This document shows, one piece after another, positions 1-9,891 of a DNA stretch of 13,593 bases. Location: positions 1-13,593 of the forward strand of contig CAXTMS010000090.1 in the NCBI GenBank assembly GCA_964245345.1, written 5' to 3'. This stretch comes from Lichenicola sp964245345. GTDB lineage: Bacteria > Pseudomonadota > Alphaproteobacteria > Acetobacterales > Acetobacteraceae. Within the stretch, counting starts at the first letter, position 1, and each line of letters opens with the position of its first letter. The notes below the pieces were generated by a model, which saw nothing but the letters and a program-made list of their open reading frames with translations, ran no database searches and was not told where the DNA came from. Both the position numbers and the translations under genes were made by a program.

Positions 1-94
1 CCTCCGCTAGGACGGGGGCAGCGAGGGGGCGGGGCGGAGGAACGACCACCGGGCCAGCGACTGGGACGGCGCCTTCGCCGTCCGCGCCGCCGGG

Positions 95-1345
95 ATGCGC
101 GCCTCGGAGATCCGCGAGCTGCTCAAGCTGCTCGATCAGCCGGACATCATCTCGTTCGCCGGCGGCATCCCCGACCCCGCGCTGTTCCCGGGCGAGGCGA
201 TCCGCGACGCCTACGTCGAGCTGCTCGGCCATGACGGCGAGGCGGCCCGGTCGCTGCAGTACTCGGTCAGCGAGGGCTACCTGCCGCTGCGCGCCTGGCT
301 GGTGCGGCACATGGCCGGCCTCGGGGTCGCGTGCGACGTCGACAACATCGTGATCACGTCCGGCTCGCAGCAGGGGCTGGATTTCCTCGGCAAGCTGTTC
401 CTCTGCGCCGGCGACACCGCGCTGGTCACCGCGCCCACCTACCTCGGCGCGCTGCAGGCCTTCAACGCCTACGAGCCGCGCTACGACATCATCCGGCCGG
501 GTGCCGCGGCGGAGGCCGCCGCGACGCTGCGAGGCGACGCCGAGGCCGCGGGCGGCCGGGTCGCGCTCAGCTACGTGGTGCCGGACTTCGCCAACCCGAC
601 CGGCGAGACCATCGACGAGGCCGGCCGGCTCGACCTGCTGGCGCTGTCGCGGCAGCTCGGCGCGCCGCTGATCGAGGACGCCGCCTACGCCGCGCTGCGC
701 TTCGACGGGCAGCCGGTGCCCTGCTGCCAGGCGCTCGACCTGCGACGGTGCGGCGGCATCGACCGCAGCCAGGTGATCTACTGCGGCACCTTCTCCAAGA
801 CCGTCGCACCGGGCCTGCGGGTGGGCTGGATCTGCGCCGCCCGCGACCTCGTCCACAAGCTCGTCCTGGTCAAGCAGGCCAGCGACCTGCACAGCGCCAC
901 GCTGAACCAGATGGCGATGCAGCGGGTGGTGCGGACGCACTACGACAGCCAGCTCGGCACCATCCGGCGGGTCTACGCGGCGCGACGCGACGCCATGCTC
1001 GACGCCCTGCAGCGCTACATGCCGGCGGGGGTGCGCTGGACCACGCCGCAGGGCGGCATGTTCGTCTGGGTCACGCTGCCGGAAGGCTGCGACGGTGCCG
1101 CGATGCTGGCGGCAGCACTCGAGCAGGAGCGCATCGCCTTCGTCCCCGGGGCCGCCTTCCACGTCGACGGCAGCGGCCGCAACACGATCCGCCTGTCGTA
1201 CTCGCTGCAACCGGAGCCCCGGATCGCCGAGGGCATGCGGCGGCTCGGCCAGCTGATCACCCGCATGGGCCGGCACGACCCACCGGAGCCTGAGGCCCCA
1301 GACCCCGATCCACAACTTAATGGATTTCAAAGGCCCCGCCTTTGA
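95..1345 (+). CDS. PLP-dependent aminotransferase (2-aminoadipate/aromatic type, fold type I)
   Basis: Cytosolic enzyme that moves an amino group between an amino acid and a 2-oxo acid using pyridoxal phosphate. Numbered from the ATG at 95 (416 residues): the N-terminal substrate-loop motif DIISFAGGIPDPALFP is at 17-32, the cofactor-phosphate region SGSQQG at 89-94, the ring-stacking Asn in FANPTG is N167, the pyridine-nitrogen Asp in EDAAY is D195, the Schiff-base lysine in GTFSKT is K235, and the substrate-carboxylate Arg in NTIRLSYS is R366. No winged-helix domain precedes it, so it is LysN/ARO8-like rather than MocR. The substrate cannot be read from sequence. The start is doubtful: the same frame upstream (positions 62-94) encodes WDGAFAVRAAG, which looks like the usual start of this family, but there is no ATG, GTG or TTG before an in-frame TAG at 8-10. 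The Pro-rich C-terminal tail (about 395-416) looks non-homologous, and its stop codon lies in a hairpin. Confidence 0.93.
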   Translation: MRASEIRELLKLLDQPDIISFAGGIPDPALFPGEAIRDAYVELLGHDGEAARSLQYSVSEGYLPLRAWLVRHMAGLGVACDVDNIVITSGSQQGLDFLGKLFLCAGDTALVTAPTYLGALQAFNAYEPRYDIIRPGAAAEAAATLRGDAEAAGGRVALSYVVPDFANPTGETIDEAGRLDLLALSRQLGAPLIEDAAYAALRFDGQPVPCCQALDLRRCGGIDRSQVIYCGTFSKTVAPGLRVGWICAARDLVHKLVLVKQASDLHSATLNQMAMQRVVRTHYDSQLGTIRRVYAARRDAMLDALQRYMPAGVRWTTPQGGMFVWVTLPEGCDGAAMLAAALEQERIAFVPGAAFHVDGSGRNTIRLSYSLQPEPRIAEGMRRLGQLITRMGRHDPPEPEAPDPDPQLNGFQRPRL

Positions 1346-1371
1346 TGGGGTTCAAGGGGCAAAGCCCCTTG
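1327..1371. terminator. Twin perfect hairpins between convergent genes
   Basis: Two perfect inverted repeats stand in tandem. The first is TCAAAGGC-CCC-GCCTTTGA (1327-1345) and the second CAAGGGGC-AAA-GCCCCTTG (1353-1371); each has an 8-bp stem and a 3-nt loop. They fill the space between the aminotransferase stop, which is inside the first hairpin, and the oligopeptidase B stop at 1374-1376 on the other strand. Both work equally on either strand, which suits a bidirectional terminator. There is no strong T-run on either side, so factor-independent termination is uncertain. Similar GC-rich palindromes are scattered between genes in Acetobacteraceae genomes (from memory), so this may be a copy of a short repeat. 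Confidence 0.6.
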
Positions 1372-1373
1372 CC

Positions 1374-3482
1374 TTAGCCCCCTTTCCTGTCCAGGCACCA
1401 GATCGCGAAGGCCTGGATCAGCGCCGCCTCCTTGAGGCTGTCGAAGCGGCCCGAGGCGCCGCCGTGGCCGGCCTCCATGTTGACGCGCAGCAGCACCGGC
1501 GCCTCCCCGGTGGAGGTCGCGCGCAGCCTCGCCGCCCACTTCGCCGGCTCCCAGTAGGTCACCCGCGGATCCGACAGGCCGCCGAGGGCGAGGATCGCCG
1601 GATAGGCCTGCGGGCGCACGTTGTCGTAGGGCGAGTAGCCCGCGATCAGCGCGTACGCCGCCTCGTCCTCGATCGGGTTGCCCCACTCCGGCCATTCCGG
1701 CGGCGTCAGCGGCAGAGAGGTGTCGGACATGGTGTTGAGCATGTCCACGAACGGCACCCCGGCGACGATGCCGCCGAACAGCTCCGGCCGCAGGTTGGCG
1801 ACCGCTCCCATCAGCAGGCCGCCGGCGGAGGCACCGTGCGCGACGATGCGCCCGGCGGCGCCGTGTCCGGTGGCGATCAGGTGCTCGGCGCAGGCGATGA
1901 AGTCGGTGAAGCTGTTCGGCTTGCGCGGGCCGCGCCCGTCCAGGAACCAGCCCCAGCCCTTCTCGGAGCCGCCGCGCACGTGCGCCACCGCGTGGATCCA
2001 GCCGCGATCGACCAGGCTCAGCGTGCGCGTCGAGAAGCCGGGCTCGATCGCGTGGCCGTAGGAGCCGTAGCCGTACAGCAGCAGCGGCGCGCTGCCGTCG
2101 AGCGGCGTGTCGCGCCGCATCAGCAGGGTGATCGGCACCATGGCGCCGTCGGCTGCCGCCGCGTGCAGCCGCGCCGCGCGGTAGCGCGCCGGATCGTGCC
2201 CGGACGGGATCTCCTGGGTCTTGAGCAGCCGGCGCTGCCGGGTGCGCATGTCGTACTCGAACCATCGCCGCGGCGTCGTCGGCGACTGGTAGCTGTAGCG
2301 CAGCGCCGCGCCGTCATGCTCGTGGCTGCCGTCGAGGCCGAGCAGGTAGGCCTGCTCCTCGACCGCGATCGGGTGGCTGTCGCCGTCGCGGTCGGTGACG
2401 ACGATGACGTTGTTCGCCTCGCATCGCTCGACCCGCACCAGGTGATCGCGGAAGGCGCTGGCATGGACGATGAAGTGCCCGGGGCGATGCGCCACCCAGT
2501 CGCGCCAGTTCTCGCGCGAGGGCGCGTCGGCGGGCGCCTGCATCAGCTTGAAGTCGGTGGCGCCGTCCAGGTTGGTGCGGATGATGACGCGCTCCCCCCC
2601 GTGCGACAGCGCGTAGCGCACCCCCTTCTCGCGCGCCGCCACCAGGCGGGGTGCCGCGGTCGGATCGCTGGCCGGGATCAGCCAGGTCTCGCTGGTCTCC
2701 TGGTCGCCGCAGGTGATGGTGATCCAGGCGCGCGAGGCCGACGTGCCGACGCCGATGAAGAAGCCGGGATCACGCTCCTCGTAGACCAGCACGTCCGTAC
2801 CGCCCCGCGCCGGCCTGCGGTAGATACGCGTGGGCCTGCCATGCTCGTCGCGGTACGTCCAGAACAGGTAGCGCGAATCCGGAGAGAAGCTGAAGTCGCC
2901 GCTCGCGCTCTCGATCGGCCAGCATCCCGCCGCATCGTCGAGCAGGGCGCCGCTCCGCAGCTCCTTGACCCGGATCCGGTACACCTCCGAGCCCTGCGCG
3001 TCCTCGGCGTAGGCGAACAGCGCGTGGTCGGGGCTGTGCCGGGCGTCGGCGACGACGAAGTAGCCGTGGCCGCGCGCCAGGGCGTCGACGTCGAGCAGCA
3101 CCTGCTCGTCGCCGCCGCCGCGCGGACGACGGGCGTAAATCGGCTGCTCCGCACCCGGCGCGTAGCGGGCGTAGTACTCCCAAGGCCCGTCCGGCAGCGG
3201 CGGCGACATCTCGTCGGGCTTCAGCCGGCCGGCCATCTCGCCGAGGATCGTCGCCTGCAGCGCCTCGGTGGCGCGCAGCGTCGACGCCGTGTAGGCGTTC
3301 TCGGCGCGCAGGTGCTCGGCGATGTCCGGCCGCAGCGCCGCCGGGTCGCGCAGCACGCGCTGCCAGTTCTCGTCCTTCATCCAGGCGTAGTCGTCGATGC
3401 GGACGTGGCCGAGCTGCTCGATCCGCACCGGCTGCCTGCGGGCGATCGGCGCGGATGCGCCGGCCGCCTCCGGCGCCGTCAA
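1374..3482 (-). CDS. ptrB: Oligopeptidase B (S9A family serine peptidase)
   Basis: Cytosolic serine oligopeptidase of the prolyl oligopeptidase family that cuts short peptides, classically after Arg or Lys. The 702 residues match the usual family length. The N-terminal signature DDYAWMKDEN is at 30-39, the beta-propeller covers about 70-420, and the alpha/beta-hydrolase domain follows. The catalytic triad is visible: S552 in GASAGG, D638 in GLSDPR and H673 in EAGHGG. The oxyanion and lid region GYGSYG is at 471-476. The P1-pocket stretch reads PPEWPEWGNP (594-603), keeping the first glutamate (E596) but with Pro at the position I align with the second one of the enterobacterial enzyme. The start is a TTG (3480-3482) overlapping the TGA of the upstream small gene; there is no good ribosome-binding site, so translational coupling is likely. 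The next alternatives, GTG at residue 19 or ATG at 35, would cut into the conserved N-terminus. Confidence 0.92.
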   Translation of the reverse strand: MTAPEAAGASAPIARRQPVRIEQLGHVRIDDYAWMKDENWQRVLRDPAALRPDIAEHLRAENAYTASTLRATEALQATILGEMAGRLKPDEMSPPLPDGPWEYYARYAPGAEQPIYARRPRGGGDEQVLLDVDALARGHGYFVVADARHSPDHALFAYAEDAQGSEVYRIRVKELRSGALLDDAAGCWPIESASGDFSFSPDSRYLFWTYRDEHGRPTRIYRRPARGGTDVLVYEERDPGFFIGVGTSASRAWITITCGDQETSETWLIPASDPTAAPRLVAAREKGVRYALSHGGERVIIRTNLDGATDFKLMQAPADAPSRENWRDWVAHRPGHFIVHASAFRDHLVRVERCEANNVIVVTDRDGDSHPIAVEEQAYLLGLDGSHEHDGAALRYSYQSPTTPRRWFEYDMRTRQRRLLKTQEIPSGHDPARYRAARLHAAAADGAMVPITLLMRRDTPLDGSAPLLLYGYGSYGHAIEPGFSTRTLSLVDRGWIHAVAHVRGGSEKGWGWFLDGRGPRKPNSFTDFIACAEHLIATGHGAAGRIVAHGASAGGLLMGAVANLRPELFGGIVAGVPFVDMLNTMSDTSLPLTPPEWPEWGNPIEDEAAYALIAGYSPYDNVRPQAYPAILALGGLSDPRVTYWEPAKWAARLRATSTGEAPVLLRVNMEAGHGGASGRFDSLKEAALIQAFAIWCLDRKGG

Positions 3483-3697
3483 GCCAGGGTGTCGAGGATC
3501 GAGGACGAGGTGAACACGGAGGGCGCCGCGGTGCCGGTGCTCTGCGTCGGTGCGGCGCCGCCGCCGGCGTGATGATGGTGCGGCTTGCCGGTCGGCTGGG
3601 TCGGGCTCGCCTGCGCCTGTGCCTGGGTCTGCGCCTGGGCCTGCAGCTGCTGGGTGATGCTCGCGGCACCCGAGGCCGCGATGCTCGAGATGCTCAT
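3479..3697 (-). CDS. Small Gln/Ala/His-rich low-complexity protein, function unknown
   Basis: A 72-residue protein that I cannot assign to a function. It opens with MSISSIAASGAASI, continues with a glutamine-alanine stretch (about 16-30, mostly alternating Q-A), a GKPHHHHAGGG segment with four histidines (40-43), and a Ser/Thr-rich tail ending SSSILDTLA. There is no convincing signal peptide or membrane segment and the composition predicts disorder. It is supported as a real gene by a strong Shine-Dalgarno (AGGAG, 3706-3710) eight bases before the ATG, by a structured upstream region with phased half-sites, and by its TGA overlapping the TTG start of oligopeptidase B. Small Ser/Gln-rich proteins opening with MSISS are, as I recall, scattered in Rhodospirillales. 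The His tract could bind metal, but that is a guess. Confidence 0.72.
   Translation of the reverse strand: MSISSIAASGAASITQQLQAQAQTQAQAQASPTQPTGKPHHHHAGGGAAPTQSTGTAAPSVFTSSSILDTLA
3609..3650. repeat. Imperfect hexanucleotide tandem repeat (Gln-Ala coding)
   Basis: Seven 6-bp units stand head to tail on the plus strand: GCCTGC, GCCTGT, GCCTGG, GTCTGC, GCCTGG, GCCTGC, AGCTGC. Read on the minus strand they encode the Gln-Ala stretch of the 72-residue protein. The unit is two codons long, so any expansion or contraction keeps the frame and only changes tract length. Confidence 0.75.
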
Positions 3698-3705
3698 GAT
3701 GGTAT

Positions 3706-3710
3706 CTCCT
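3706..3710 (-). promoter_or_regulatory. Strong ribosome-binding site of the 72-residue gene
   Basis: On the minus strand AGGAG is followed by ATACCATC and then the ATG at 3697. It is the best Shine-Dalgarno in the window, and it fixes the start of the small gene. Confidence 0.8.
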
Positions 3711-3745
3711 GTTGAAGCCGTAGCACGGACAGTAGGGCGGAAACG

Positions 3746-3773
3746 TAAACCTTTCCCTAACCGGGAGCTAACC
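3746..3773. promoter_or_regulatory. Triple CtrA-like half-site array with 11-bp period
   Basis: Plus-strand TAAACC (3746-3751), CTAACC (3757-3762) and CTAACC (3768-3773) start exactly 11 bp apart, so all three lie on one face of the helix. Each neighbouring pair has the form NNAA-N7-CTAA, close to the CtrA consensus TTAA-N7-TTAA. The array sits about 49-76 bp upstream of the ATG of the small gene, where an activator or -35-overlapping regulator would bind, and downstream of the recG stop. The pattern is seen directly; identifying the protein as CtrA is inference, since none of the half-sites is a perfect TTAA. Confidence 0.4.
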
Positions 3774-3785
3774 GCACCTCCGGTT
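3759..3785 (-). terminator. Imperfect hairpin downstream of recG
   Basis: On the minus strand AACCGGAG (3785-3778) can pair with CTCC-C-GGTT (3767-3759), giving eight pairs with one bulged C and a 10-nt loop. It lies 9 bp after the recG stop and could end the recG transcript. It overlaps two of the CtrA-like half-sites, so the pairing may be a by-product of that motif. No T-run follows. Confidence 0.3.
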
Positions 3786-3793
3786 GCCGTGGC

Positions 3794-5929
3794 TCAGCCC
3801 GAGTTCAGGGTCCGCGCGTCGCCGCGACCGAACAGCGCCAGCAGCACCGAGACCGCCCGGCCGCGCGGCGAGGCCAGCGCCGGATCGCGGTCCAGCAGCA
3901 TCTCCGCATCCTGCCAGGCGAGGCGCAGCAGCTCGTCGAAGCGAGCGCCGCGGGCGAGCCGGAAGCCAGGCAGCCCGGATTGCCGCCGTCCCATCAGGTC
4001 GCCGCCGCCGCGCAGGCGGTGGTCCTCGTCGGCGATCAGGAACCCGTCCTCGGTGTCGCGCAGCAGGGTCAGCCGCTCGCGCGCCTGGCCGCCGAGCGCG
4101 TCCTCGTGCAGCAGCAGGCAGTAGCTGGCGGCCGCCCCGCGTCCGACCCGGCCGCGCAGCTGGTGCAGCTGCGCCAGGCCGAAGCGCTCGGCGTGCTCCA
4201 CCACCATCACCGTCGCACTCGGCACGTCGACGCCCACCTCGATCACCGTGGTCGCGACCAGGATGCGGGAGCCGCCCGCGGCGAAGTCGCGCAGTGCCGC
4301 CTCGCGCACCGCGATGTCCTGGCGCCCGTGCGCGAGCCCGACCAGGCCGGCGCCGAAGCGCTCGACGAGGACGGCGAAGCGGTCTTCCGCCGCGGCGACG
4401 TCGAGCAGCTCGCTCTCGCTGACCAGCGGGCACACCCAGAACACCTGTGCGCCGCCGCCGAGCGCGCGCGCGATGCCGGCGCAGACCTCCTCGACCTGGC
4501 TCATGCCGTGCAGCGTGGTGCGTATCGGCAGCCGCCCGACCGGCTTGGCGTCGAGCCGGCTGACCTGCATCTCGCCCCACTGCGTCAGCAGCAGGGTGCG
4601 CGGGATCGGCGTCGCCGTCATCACCAGGATGTCGGTGCTCTCGCCCTTGTCGCCCAGCATCAGGCGCTGCTCGACGCCGAAGCGGTGCTGCTCGTCGATC
4701 ACCGCCAGCGCCAGGTCGGCGAAGCCCACGCCCTGCTGGAACAGCGCGTGGGTGCCGACCGCGAGCTTGACCTCGCCGCCGGCGAGCAGCGCCCGCGCGT
4801 GCCGCCTCGCGCTGCCCTTGATGCTGCCGGTGAGCAGCGCCACCGGGATCGGCGCCAGGCGCGACAGGGTGTGGTGGTGCTGGCGCGCCAGGATCTCGGT
4901 CGGCGCCATCAGCGCCGCCTGCGCGCCGGCCTCGGCGGCACGCAGCATCGCCAGCAGCGCCACCAGGGTCTTGCCCGACCCGACATCGCCCTGCAGCAGG
5001 CGCAGCATGCGGCGCGGGGAGGCGAGGTCGGCATCGATCTCGGCGAGCGCCCGGCGCTGCGCCGGCGTCGGTTCGTGCCCGAAGCGACGCAGCGTCTGGG
5101 CGCGCAGCGAGCTGTCTCCCGCCAGCACGCGTCCGGGCCGCTCGCGGCTGCGTCGCCGCGCGCGCACCGTCGCGACCTGGCTCGCCAGCAGCTCGTCGCA
5201 GGCGAGGCGTGTGCGGGCGCGGTCCTGCGCCGCCGCCATCGCGTCGGGCGCGGACAGCGCGGGATCGGCGACGAGCGCCTCGGCGGGGAAGTGCAGCAGC
5301 CGCAGCGCGTCGGCGAAGCGCGGCCAGCGCTCGCGACGCAGCACCGCCGGCTGCAGCCACTCCGGCAGCGCCGGCAGCCGGTCGAGGGCCTGGCGGATCG
5401 CGCGCGCCAGCACGCGCGGCACCAGCCCGGTGGTCAGCGGCCACACCGCCTCCAGCAGCGGCAGCGACGCCGCCCGCTCGCGCGGCAGCAGGTGATCGGG
5501 GTGGGCCATGCTGAGCCGGCCGCCATAGCGGTCGAGCCGTCCGGAGACCACGATCGCGTCGCCCGGCTTCAGCCCGCGCGCCTGGTGCGGGCTGAAGAAC
5601 ACCAGCTCGGCCTGGGCGGTGCCGTCGCCGACCAGGATACGCCAGGGCTGCCGCGGTCGCGCCGGCCGCTCGATCCGCTGCACCGTCACCGCCAGCGTGG
5701 CGATCCGTCCCGCCTCGGCGTCGCCCAGCCGCGGCCGGTAGCGGCGGTCGATCATCCCGTCGGGGAGGTGGAACAGCAGGTCGAGCAGGGCGGGGCCGCC
5801 GACCGCGCGGACGAGCAGGCCGGCCAGGGCGGGGCTCAGGCCCGGCAGGCCGGCGATCGGCGTCCGCAGCGGCGCCAGCGAGGTCGGGAGCTCGCCCGCC
5901 GGGGAGGTCGGTTCAGGCGATGTCGTCAC
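3794..5929 (-). CDS. recG: ATP-dependent DNA helicase RecG
   Basis: Superfamily 2 double-strand DNA translocase that binds branched DNA and reverses stalled forks or branch-migrates Holliday junctions. Numbered from the GTG at 5929 (711 residues, near the family's usual length): the N-terminal wedge/OB domain is at about 60-150, Walker A GDVGSGKT at 314-321, the DEQH box at 412-415, TATPIPRT at 438-445, TVIEVGVDVP at 561-570, and the arginine-finger motif QLRGRVGRG at 590-598. The C-terminal translocation (TRG) motif DEDHRLRGGGDLMGRRQSG is at 634-652. All helicase motifs look intact. The frame is open further upstream, but that sequence overlaps the start of sdhE on the other strand and is not RecG-like, so the GTG is preferred; its ribosome-binding site is weak. 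It is divergent from sdhE–mfd across 66 bp, a neighbourhood typical of alphaproteobacteria. Confidence 0.97.
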   Translation of the reverse strand: MTTSPEPTSPAGELPTSLAPLRTPIAGLPGLSPALAGLLVRAVGGPALLDLLFHLPDGMIDRRYRPRLGDAEAGRIATLAVTVQRIERPARPRQPWRILVGDGTAQAELVFFSPHQARGLKPGDAIVVSGRLDRYGGRLSMAHPDHLLPRERAASLPLLEAVWPLTTGLVPRVLARAIRQALDRLPALPEWLQPAVLRRERWPRFADALRLLHFPAEALVADPALSAPDAMAAAQDRARTRLACDELLASQVATVRARRRSRERPGRVLAGDSSLRAQTLRRFGHEPTPAQRRALAEIDADLASPRRMLRLLQGDVGSGKTLVALLAMLRAAEAGAQAALMAPTEILARQHHHTLSRLAPIPVALLTGSIKGSARRHARALLAGGEVKLAVGTHALFQQGVGFADLALAVIDEQHRFGVEQRLMLGDKGESTDILVMTATPIPRTLLLTQWGEMQVSRLDAKPVGRLPIRTTLHGMSQVEEVCAGIARALGGGAQVFWVCPLVSESELLDVAAAEDRFAVLVERFGAGLVGLAHGRQDIAVREAALRDFAAGGSRILVATTVIEVGVDVPSATVMVVEHAERFGLAQLHQLRGRVGRGAAASYCLLLHEDALGGQARERLTLLRDTEDGFLIADEDHRLRGGGDLMGRRQSGLPGFRLARGARFDELLRLAWQDAEMLLDRDPALASPRGRAVSVLLALFGRGDARTLNSG

Positions 5930-5954
5930 GGTTTCGCGTTTTCCGGGCGATGGG

Positions 5955-5983
5955 CTGACAGGCGGGGGGTGCGCGGCTATATG
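5955..5983 (+). promoter_or_regulatory. Sigma70-like promoter of sdhE–mfd
   Basis: CTGACA (5955-5960) matches the -35 consensus TTGACA at five of six positions. A spacer of exactly 17 bp leads to TATATG (5978-5983), which matches the -10 consensus TATAAT at four of six. Transcription would begin near 5990, only about six bases before the ATG at 5996. The in-frame ATG at 5981 lies inside the -10 box and so would not be on the transcript. Confidence 0.5.
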
Positions 5984-5995
5984 ACAGCGCGCGCC

Positions 5996-6343
5996 ATGGA
6001 ACCAAAGCATCTCCCTCCCGAGCTTCCGCCCGCCGCGGCACCCGATGCCCGGCGGCGCCGGATCCTGTTCCGCGCCACGCATCGCGGCACGCACGAGACC
6101 GACATCCTGATCGGCGGCTTCGTCGGTCGCTTCCTCGACGGCTTCAGCGAGCAGGAGCTGGTCGAGCTCGAGGAGGTGATGGAGCTGCCCGACGTCGATC
6201 TCGCCGACTGGCTGACCGGCAGACGGCCGATCCCCGCCGACCGCGACAGCCCGATGCTGCGCCGGATCGAGCAGGCGGCGTGGCACGCGGCGGCGCAGGC
6301 GCGCGTCGACCACCTCGCGCGCGACCAAGGCAGGCGCGGTTGA
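5996..6343 (+). CDS. sdhE: SdhE family FAD assembly factor (DUF339/YgfY)
   Basis: Small cytosolic factor that helps attach FAD covalently to the succinate dehydrogenase flavoprotein SdhA. The 115-residue product carries the diagnostic RGxxE motif as RGTHETD (R30, G31, E34). It is followed by the helix-rich core GRFLDGFSEQELVELEE (44-60) and LPDVDLADWLTGRRPIP (64-80) with the conserved W72. N- and C-terminal extensions of about 20 and 35 residues beyond the core are common in alphaproteobacterial members. I chose the ATG at 5996 over the in-frame ATG at 5981 because the latter falls in the apparent -10 box. There is no Shine-Dalgarno, which fits a near-leaderless message. The TGA at 6341-6343 overlaps a TTG at 6340 in the mfd frame. 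Confidence 0.92.
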   Translation: MEPKHLPPELPPAAAPDARRRRILFRATHRGTHETDILIGGFVGRFLDGFSEQELVELEEVMELPDVDLADWLTGRRPIPADRDSPMLRRIEQAAWHAAAQARVDHLARDQGRRG

Positions 6344-6426
6344 CCGGCATCGACGTGGTCTCCGTGCCTGCATCCAGGGAGTTGGCCGCCACCGCGGCGG
6401 GAACGTCGGTGCCGGGAGCGACCCCG

Positions 6427-9887
<3,461 letters not shown>

Positions 9888-9891
<4 letters not shown>

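Noticed and set aside
1015..1266. Short minus-strand frame inside the aminotransferase
   Set aside because: No ribosome-binding site and no recognisable product; it is a shadow of the conserved plus-strand frame.
1320..3572. A 750-codon plus-strand frame opposite oligopeptidase B
   Set aside because: Same composition effect; Arg/Val/Ala-rich and domain-free, and the minus frame encodes a complete catalytic triad protein.
5930..5995. A matching minus-strand promoter for recG in the divergent gap
   Set aside because: The minus strand has an AT-rich ATAT step at the same place but no -35-like hexamer at 16-18 bp, so I could not support it.
3980..6343. A plus-strand frame running through recG antisense and continuous with sdhE
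   Set aside because: Only the last 115 codons are SdhE. The rest is the shadow of recG, and the sdhE promoter and ATG lie inside it.
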